Origin: Poa pratensis
Lineage: Eukaryota > Streptophyta > Magnoliopsida > Poales > Poaceae
NCBI GenBank assembly: GCA_947311845.1
Contig: CAMZMU010000052.1
Coordinates: 135,648,919 to 135,712,918 of the forward strand
Direction of reading: 5' to 3'
DNA: 64,000 nucleotides
A model generated the notes under the pieces. It did not search any database. It was not told where the DNA came from and saw nothing but the letters and a program-made list of their open reading frames with translations. A program made the translations under genes and the position numbers. This document shows, piece after piece, positions 58,153 through 64,000 of the stretch (its first letter is position 1; the number at the start of each line of letters is the position of its first letter).

Positions 58153-58505
58153 GGCCCCGCTTGGTTGCATGTTTTTGGGTTGGAAATCGTCGGGAGGAAA
58201 TACGTGTTGAATATAAATATATTGCCTACCCTTTCCATCAGTTCAGACTTATGGATAGATGGTTAGTGCATACAATTCTATATGGTATCAGAGCCAAGAG
58301 GTCTCGAGTTCGAAACCTAGACGTGAGGGGGAGTGTTGAATATAAATATATTGCCAACCCCTTTCCATCAGTTCAGACTTATGGATAGATGGTTAGTGCA
58401 TATAATTCTATAATGCGGACCTCGCGGTAGTTCAGTATATTTTACAGGTGCGGAGAGGTGGCGAAATACGGAGCTGAAATAATTACAGCCTTTCCATGCG
58501 GGGCG
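58153..58505. mobile_element. Harbinger/Tourist-like MITE inserted in an exon
   Basis: The termini GGCCCCGCTTGG and CCATGCGGGGCG are imperfect inverted repeats flanked by TAA (58,150-58,152 and 58,506-58,508). Exon 3 of paralogue B has the matching uninterrupted CCTAAAGGAAAG. Without its own nested insertion the MITE is about 145 bp. Confidence 0.75.
58205..58412 (+). mobile_element. Very small LTR retrotransposon (SMART/TRIM class), 208 bp
   Basis: Two near-identical terminal repeats, 58,205-58,282 and 58,334-58,412, start TGTTGAATATAAATATATTG and end AATTCTATA. The 51-bp interior opens with TGGTATCAGAGCC, the initiator-tRNA-Met primer site, and closes with purine-rich TGAGGGGGAG. Flanking ATACG and ATGCG fit a 5-bp target duplication with one change. 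It has no coding capacity. It lies inside the MITE at 58,153-58,505. Confidence 0.88.
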
Positions 58506-58699
58506 TAAAGGAAAGAAGATTTCCCGGGAGGAGAACGACCACAGTTGAAGAACTGAAGACTCATACTGACTTGTTTCCTTGCACAACAAATCTGAAGTCT
58601 TGGAATGTTAATGAATGCTATGAAGGAATCTATCAGCGCTGTTTGGATGAAAAAAAAAAGTTAACTGTAAGACAGGATCGTTTGTTTGTTTGTCCTTGT

Positions 58700-59700
58700 C
58701 CTTAGTTGAAGCAGTGACTTAAATTGGATGCAATTCTCGAAACGAAACCTAAGTTGGATTGCTATTTTTCGGTGTTTTTTGTGGTGTATGCTTGCCAAAA
58801 TTATTTTGTTCTCCACTCATCCGTTAGATTATGTAAGCATATGACAAAATTATAGTTGTCACATAAGATGCAGCAGAGAATGGACCAAGGCACTTTGACG
58901 TTTACTTAAAAGATATATACTTGTTGATTTTTCCAGATAAAGATGTAAAACTCCGAGTTTTTATTATGAGCACATATATGGTGCTCGAAATTCATGTGAT
59001 TATGTCTTGTACTACGGTTTTGCTCCACTTTGTGTTTGAGCTGTCTGGGGAACCATAACGCAACAATGATGTTCAGTGTTTGCTTTTGTGTTAGATTTTC
59101 TTAGCACTCGCGGTGACCTGGATGATCGTCAGCTGAGCTGATTCCTGTTAGGAAAAACCTTTCCTCGTAACTGACACTCGCAGATAATGTTGAACTCCCA
59201 CGAAGGTTCGCCAAGGAGAGTTGGAGTTGGAGGGTGCCCCCAACTAGTGCACCGCTTTTTTGGTGTCTGGCCGATAAAATCGGCTTGTCCCGAGAACGTC
59301 TCGGAAATTTTTACAAAATTACTCTTGCTATCCCAACTCCACTCATAAGCTTCCATTCTCTACACTAAATCCTCACTTTGTCTGCCACTTGCCTATGTGA
59401 GGGACTGAGGTCCCGTTCGCTTTGAACACTCCATCATTCCGCTTAAGCCATAGCAATTACAGTTGAAACCGACTCGAAGCTTTGTTGGAATAGAGTGCTG
59501 AGCTGAGCAGACCATCTGTTATGACATTAGCTAGTTTTGTTTTGAATGTTAGCAGGAGAGCCGCTAAATTCATTGATTAAAAGAAGAGTTTGTTACAAAA
59601 TTTGGGTGAAAAAACATAGTAAGACCCATGCCACCCAAAAGAAAGGAAAGGATTACAGCAAATCAACCATTAATTACAGTAGCTAAGTGTTGAAAACCTA
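58700..59700. other. Intergenic, no gene seen
   Basis: AT-rich DNA without supported exons. Around 59,580-59,620, CTAAATTCATTGATTAAAAG resembles the antisense 3' end of plant LINE fragments, but no boundaries can be set. Confidence 0.35.
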
Positions 59701-59850
59701 TCCAGCTCAACGTGTAGAACCAGGTCTCTCCGGCAAACAGACATTCCCTATCCAGCTCAACGTGTAGAACCAGGTCTCTCCGGCAAACAGACATTCCCTA
59801 TCCAGCTCAACGTGTAGAACCAGGTCTCTCCGGCAAACAGACATTCCCTA
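59701..59850. repeat. Perfect 50-bp tandem triplication
   Basis: Three identical 50-bp units start with TCCAGCTCAACGTGTAGAAC at 59,701, 59,751 and 59,801 and end ACATTCCCTA. No mismatch is visible among the copies, so the expansion is recent. Confidence 0.97.
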
Positions 59851-59898
59851 GCAAATGTTCAATACTCTCTTGTGCCTGGGAGCAGAGAGGGTGCAGAC

Positions 59899-60120
59899 CA
59901 AGGTTTCGGTTACCGTCCGCGGTAACCGGATTTATCGGACCCCCCCCATGAAAAATCTCGGATTAGTCAAATTTGAAACAAATTCGTGCTCGAAAAATCT
60001 AAATTTAATTTTTTTCGATGTTTTAAGTTTAAATCCTAAATTCTTGCCGAAATTTTGGGCCGGTTACCGGAAATATCGGCCCCCTCTGGAATTTTTTTTG
60101 AACCGGTATCCGAAACCTTG
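59899..60120. mobile_element. hAT-type MITE, 222 bp, CAAGGTTTCGG family
   Basis: It starts CAAGGTTTCGG and ends CCGAAACCTTG, a perfect 11-bp inverted repeat, with the 8-bp duplication GTGCAGAC on both sides (59,891-59,898 and 60,121-60,128). The interior has CGGTTACCG-type palindromes. A truncated relative lies at 10,915-11,068. Confidence 0.9.
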
Positions 60121-60128
60121 GTGCAGAC

Positions 60129-60845
60129 TGATGGGAACATGCAAAATCTTTGCTAGGAACAAAGAGTTTGATTTCTAGGGGCTGTCAAACCACAAACCAG
60201 GGACTCCCAACCACAATTGAGCAGTCCTACAAATGCAATTCTGTCACAGACGGTTTGCAGCCAAGGGGTAGCTATTTAAAACGTGTTAAGGCTGGACTGG
60301 TGGCATTTTGAAATCCTAACGAATCTTGGTGGGTTTTGAAACCCTAGCCTGAATTGTGCTGGTTCTCTGTAATTAACTCATGTGAGGATGCAAACATGGT
60401 ACCCTTAGGTCACCTCTGATCCCTCATTAGTTCATTCAAATGAATTTATTTTCAAACAAGAAATTCATTCTGAAAAGTTAGTTCATTTTATTAGGCTGTC
60501 ACATGGTACCCTAATGTTCCGGAATTTGCCTCACTGCTAGATCGATTGGTGCTGCTGCGCATACAAGTACAGTTTCATTTTGAGTTGTGACTAGTTAATC
60601 TGCAAATATATTTCCTTGCTTATTAGTTCTTCAATGCATGCATACGCAAACTAAAATATAGAAATGATGATTAAATTCATTTTAACTCTCATTGAGTGCG
60701 AGATATAATCCTTCAATATAATGATCGATGAAGCAACAAGCAATATAATGATCGGTGAACATTGCGAACTGAATCTTCTAGTAACATCTTAATGACCATC
60801 TTCAGGCTTGCTTCAGGTCGGTGAAGGCTAGCTCAGGCAACGCCC
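60129..60845. other. Downstream flank of DUF674 copy 3
   Basis: No gene or closed repeat is seen. The part next to 60,846 is probably the 3' UTR of DUF674 copy 3 on the minus strand. Confidence 0.35.
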
Positions 60846-62740
60846 CTACTTCTTTGAAGGCAGAAGCAAGCTGCTGAGTGCTTCGTGCGTACCAAATGCA
60901 GCTCCAACAAGCTTCAGAACCTGTAACAGTCAGAGAAGAATACGGTGGTTATTTGTGATGATGCTCAAACCTCATATTCAAGTACGCTTGATTTATCGAC
61001 AGTGAAGAAATAAGTACCTGGGTTTGGTTGAGCGTAAGTTCTTTGTGCACAAGCTTTCCAGTCGGAATCTTGGATGCACGAAGAAACTCGAGGGTATTGG
61101 TCAAGCCGAATGGATGGATTTGGAAATCGTTGGTCACCATGAACTTCATTGGGCCACCCTTGATGTAGGCTCTATCGGTAGAAGATTTGGGATTCCACTC
61201 GATAAAGTAATTGGATTCAATGACAAGGCGTCTAGGAACTGATTCCTTTACTTGCAGTATATTACGGCTGCAGCCAAAGTACGGCGGTAAATTCGGAGAT
61301 TGAAGTAAGGTTTGGCATTCTGGTTTTGCACTCCCACCTACGCTCTTGTAGATATTATCAATACATCCGACATGAGGTAACTGACTAAAAGTCTTCATCA
61401 TGGTTCCAAGTGGAATGCTAAGGAGGCCAAAAGCGAGATCAACGAAATCTTGCCCAACTTCAGCATATAGCACGGAATCTTCCTTTGACTGAACAAGCCT
61501 TACGTTGATGGCTCTGAATTTGGGATCAGCCTCAACAAGTTTTCCAAACAGAGTCTCCGGAAACTTACACAGGTCTGTAACACTCGGCTTGATAGCAACA
61601 TCAAAGCATAATCCAGTTAAAGACTGCTTAGTCAGCAGTGCTCTCTCAAGCAAGCTAGTTATCTGGGAGGTTTCGAAACAACTATTAGTATTAACTAAAA
61701 TACAAGAAAGGTGTAAGTTTAAAAAAAGAGAGGATAATCTGGAAAAAAACATGTTAGTTCTGTATAAAGAATAGAAAGTTGTGATTGAGAACCATGACAC
61801 CTACATATCCACTAATTTACAACTTCTATACTAAATCACAAAAAAAATGATGAGTTTATAAAAATATTATGTTGTGTCAAAACAAAATATGCGGAGGGAA
61901 AACTTTTTGCATGTATCCTATGCAAAAAAATAACTAGTAACCAATATAAAACTAATCAAATATTAACTGTTTTGTTTTAACTCAAATAGTAATCTCAAAC
62001 CATATATCAATATAACTTTTGAATTCTACAATTTGTAGATACTGTTTTTCAAACTATGTCATTGTGCGAAAGTTTACAGTTATTTGTCTAGGTTCAGACA
62101 CAAACCTTGCTGGAATTGAGTTGGAGCGCCTTCTCCTCGATATTCTCCTTGTGAGGTATCCCAAATTTGTCGATGAGGGAAAACATAACAGTTGTGGAAG
62201 CAGGAGCAACTTGGAGATCATCAGTAATGATGAACTTAGGGACATTAATGACTAAAGCCCCACCCTCACTCTCTTTAACCTTAGGATGATACAATTCTTT
62301 ATTTGTCCATTGCCTGATGTACTGGACATCTTCTCCACATCTGCATGTAGCATCAGGGACTGAGCTAAATGATGCATAGCCGCAACTTGCTTTCTTGCAA
62401 CGATACAGGCGATTGCTGTCATCTACTTTGACTTTAAGCTGACTGCAATGGGCTGCTGCAGCGTTGCAGGGCCTAAGAAGCATCGCCTTGCAAGCCTTGG
62501 TCTGGAAGTGTTCTTCGCTGAGACTGTCGACGCTCTTGTACAGCTCATCAAGGCACCCAACCCGGGACTGCTTGCCGAGAAGACGAACGATTGTGCCGAG
62601 GGTAGGGTGAGGAAACTGAAGAGGACGTCGACAAAGTCCTTGTCAGATTCTGCATACAGCACCCTTTTCTTCTCCTTGTCGATGAACAGCTTCACAGCAA
62701 CCGTTGGTCCGCCATCGCTCGACATGGTCGATGAAGACAT
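60846..62740 (-). pseudogene. DUF674 family protein, copy 3, with a one-base frameshift
   Basis: Minus-strand exons are 62,106-62,725 (or from an ATG at 62,740), 61,018-61,662 and 60,846-60,920, with phase-0 GT-AG introns as in copy 2. Exon 1 starts MSSDGGPTVAVKLFIDKEKK and reaches FVDVLFSFLTLP. A base is then missing at about 62,600 (copy 2 reads CTGCCGCTCGGC, this copy CTACCCTCGGC). The correct frame resumes at MLLRPCNAAAAHCSQLKVKV and continues through CGYASFSSVPDATCRCG, FIITDDLQVAP and LNSSK. Exon 1 is 620 nt instead of 621. Exons 2 and 3 are clean: LTKQSLTGLCFDVAIKPSVT, VLYAEVGQDFVDLAFGLLSI, CIDNIYKSVG, LLQSPNLPPYFGCSRN, FMVTNDFQIHPF, ELTLNQTQ, then VLKLVGAA to LLPSKK. Apart from that single base the gene would encode about 446 aa. 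Confidence 0.85.
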
Positions 62741-62824
62741 GGAGGATGTGCTTGTAGGTGTTCTAACTTCTGCTGAAGTGGCTGGTGGTGAGCAAGATTG
62801 GCTTGAGGTGTTGCATATGTGATT

Positions 62825-62832
62825 CTTAAATA
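62825..62832 (-). promoter_or_regulatory. TATA-like box of DUF674 copy 3
   Basis: TATTTAAG on the minus strand, about 100 bp upstream of the ATG, is the same octamer as in DUF674 copy 2. Confidence 0.42.
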
Positions 62833-62838
62833 GTTGCT

Positions 62839-62926
62839 GCGCTGCGTGGCATTGGTAAACAGCGGAATTGAATGTTTGGGTCCCAGCTGCGTTGTGTGGC
62901 ATTGGTAACAGGGGAATTGAATGTTT
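62839..62926. repeat. Duplicated 40-bp promoter segment of DUF674 copy 3
   Basis: Two copies about 48 bp apart share GTGGCATTGGTAA, CAG and GGAATTGAATGTTT. They lie immediately upstream of the TATA-like box. Confidence 0.75.
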
Positions 62927-63632
62927 ACATTTCCCAACAGGGAGACGTTGAGCCTCCTCGGGTGATTTCTCATCGGAAATTGCAGACTTCATGGCACGGA
63001 TGGAAAAGCGTACTAGTAGGAGCAATGTCACCAGTTGACCATTTCGTTTTTCGTCACGGCCCACTAGACTACCTGGTCCTTAGCTTGGGCTGGGCTCATC
63101 CACAGCGGCCGCGATGGAGTAGGAGCTATGCGTGTGTCGTTGCCTGTAAGCCTGCAATTACACCCATGATATGCCTGTCCTAATCGCTATAGGAAAAAAG
63201 TACCATTTGTAAAGGAACCTCATGCTCGTTCTCGTTAGTGTCGTCTTCTCCTGGCTCGGTTCCCCGTGGCTGTTTACATGTCCGTCAAGTTTTGTTATTA
63301 GGAGGGACCTTTCAGCCCGTGCGAGTTCCCACTTTCCTTCCATCGCTGCTAATCTCCTTCCCCCACCCTGCCCGACTAGTGGTGGTGGTTGTGGCGGTGA
63401 CTTGTATGTCGATGGTGATGATTGATTTAGTGATGATGTTGTGGGTATTTGGATGAGATTGTTTTGGGCATGGGTGATTTTCTTTGTTAATTGTCATCTT
63501 TAAGTTGTTCAAACTATGTTAATTGTCGAACTACGGGATGAATTTATCGGAATTGTGATGATTTTGTGTGAGATACTGAAATTGTCGAAGTATGTTTTTT
63601 CGGTTTGAGGGCTGGTTGGGCTGCGGTGGAAC
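62927..63632. other. Upstream flank of DUF674 copy 3
   Basis: No supported gene. Short open frames on plus between 63,220 and 63,460 have no recognisable content. GTGGTGGTGGTTGTGGCGGT near 63,381 is a short low-complexity tract. Confidence 0.35.
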
Positions 63633-63697
63633 AGACCCCGCAAAGCCGAGTGGTGCAAAGCCCAAACTGGGCTGGACCGCTCGGCTTTACGGGGTCT
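63633..63697. repeat. Long near-perfect palindrome, about 30-bp arms
   Basis: AGACCCCGCAAAGCCGAG on the left pairs with CTCGGCTTTACGGGGTCT on the right. The pairing continues inward to AGCCCA/TGGGCT around a three-base centre, with only a few mismatches and a two-base bulge. Confidence 0.85.
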
Positions 63698-63714
63698 CTT
63701 ACGACGCTCTGTTA

Positions 63715-63840
63715 CGACATCTCCAGCCGTACCCTCAGAGCCCCTAGGGCCCCAGGAGGCCAAATAGCGTCATTTGGTTTAAATAGCGCCGAAATCTCCC
63801 CTCCCCCACAGAAGCCGAAAGCGAACGGCTGGAGATGCCC
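63715..63840. mobile_element. Harbinger-like MITE, 126 bp
   Basis: The ends CGACATCTCCAGCCGT and ACGGCTGGAGATGCCC are inverted repeats flanked by TTA (63,712-63,714 and 63,841-63,843). The interior contains AAATAGCG words like those in the element at 56,813-57,776, so the two are probably related. Confidence 0.85.
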
Positions 63841-64000
63841 TTAAGCTGCAGCCCAAACAAACCCAAAAGCGTTTACCATGCCAGGTTTAAGCGCCAGGGG
63901 GATAAGGGTCTGTTGGAGATGTACATTAATGCCGAGTAGGAGAGGAGACTCAGCCTTCTTTTGAAAGTAAGGACCCAGCATTTGTCCTTGAATTCCCTGT

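Larger units (their letters stand above)
55341..58690 (+). pseudogene. Decayed tandem copy of paralogue B (partial exon 2, intron 2, exon 3)
   Basis: The copy starts inside exon 2 at about 55,341 (SAASFLRERYQNIRLLRHLS, then DPRPKDSK and a GTAAGA donor at about 55,445). Intron 2 follows with its own insertions. The exon 3 homologue begins near 58,035 (RFYQITHKIIFFSVYGAYVL), is interrupted at 58,153-58,505, and resumes with GKEDFPGRRTTT-like codons. The acceptor that is GTAG in B reads ATCG here. Exon 1 and the first half of exon 2 are absent. With a dead acceptor, an exon insertion and no start, this is a pseudogene. The flank after B exon 3 (GTAAGACTGGATCGTTTG) recurs after this copy (GTAAGACAGGATCGTTTG), showing tandem duplication. 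Confidence 0.82.

Noticed and set aside
58283..58295. TGGTATCAGAGCC considered as part of a tRNA gene or a larger Copia element
   Set aside because: It is the primer binding site between two 78-bp terminal repeats. No tRNA cloverleaf and no Copia coding sequence surround it.
59570..59640. Antisense LINE 3' fragment
   Set aside because: CTAAATTCATTGATTAAAAG is suggestive, but there is no tail boundary, duplication or coding part, so no feature was called.

Overview
The window is nuclear DNA of a large-genome grass, most likely Triticeae (wheat, Aegilops or barley group). The reasons are: spliced genes with short GT-AG introns; Stowaway MITEs with CTCCCTCCGTTC termini; two long LTR elements with tRNA-Asp primer sites, one with the TGATACGTCTCC LTR end common in Triticeae; CACTA, Mutator and Helitron elements nested in one another; and DUF674 genes in a local array, which is common in grasses.

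Layout. 0.7-1.0 kb (+): a small two-exon gene for a single-pass membrane protein. 1.96-5.04 kb (-): a five-exon BPA1-like (binding partner of ACD11) RRM gene with several single-base indels. 7.5-8.7 kb: a poly(A)-tailed retroposon with a 13-bp target-site duplication (TSD). 9.9-16.0 kb (-): two DUF674 genes, one lacking its first exon, one apparently complete. 16-31 kb: mostly transposon DNA with a 7.1-kb Athila-type LTR element (20,960-28,093), flanked by two short, damaged genes for charged low-complexity proteins. 31.6-32.3 kb (+): paralogue A of a small putatively mitochondrial protein family. 32.4-49.2 kb: a Helitron, a LINE derivative carrying only ORF1, then a second Helitron split by a 10.7-kb Athila-type element that itself holds a 1.7-kb Mutator element with a small spliced ORF. 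50.8-58.6 kb (+): paralogue B and a decayed tandem copy of it, disrupted by CACTA, Mutator-like, Harbinger-like, Stowaway and very small LTR elements. 60.8-62.8 kb (-): a third DUF674 gene with a one-base frameshift.

How the parts relate. Host genes form short islands (0.7-5 kb, 10-16 kb, 31.6 kb, 50.8-58.6 kb, 60.8-62.7 kb) separated by transposons. The two LTR elements keep only Gag and protease reading frames, so they would depend on enzymes supplied in trans. Of seven multi-exon gene copies examined, only the small membrane-protein gene and the central DUF674 gene look fully intact. BPA1, DUF674 copy 3 and paralogues A and B each carry one-base-type indels. This means either local pseudogenisation or residual base errors in the assembly.

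Exon boundaries were placed by eye from splice consensus, phase and paralogue comparison. No alignment or database search was run. Family names rest on recognised motifs and remembered family features.
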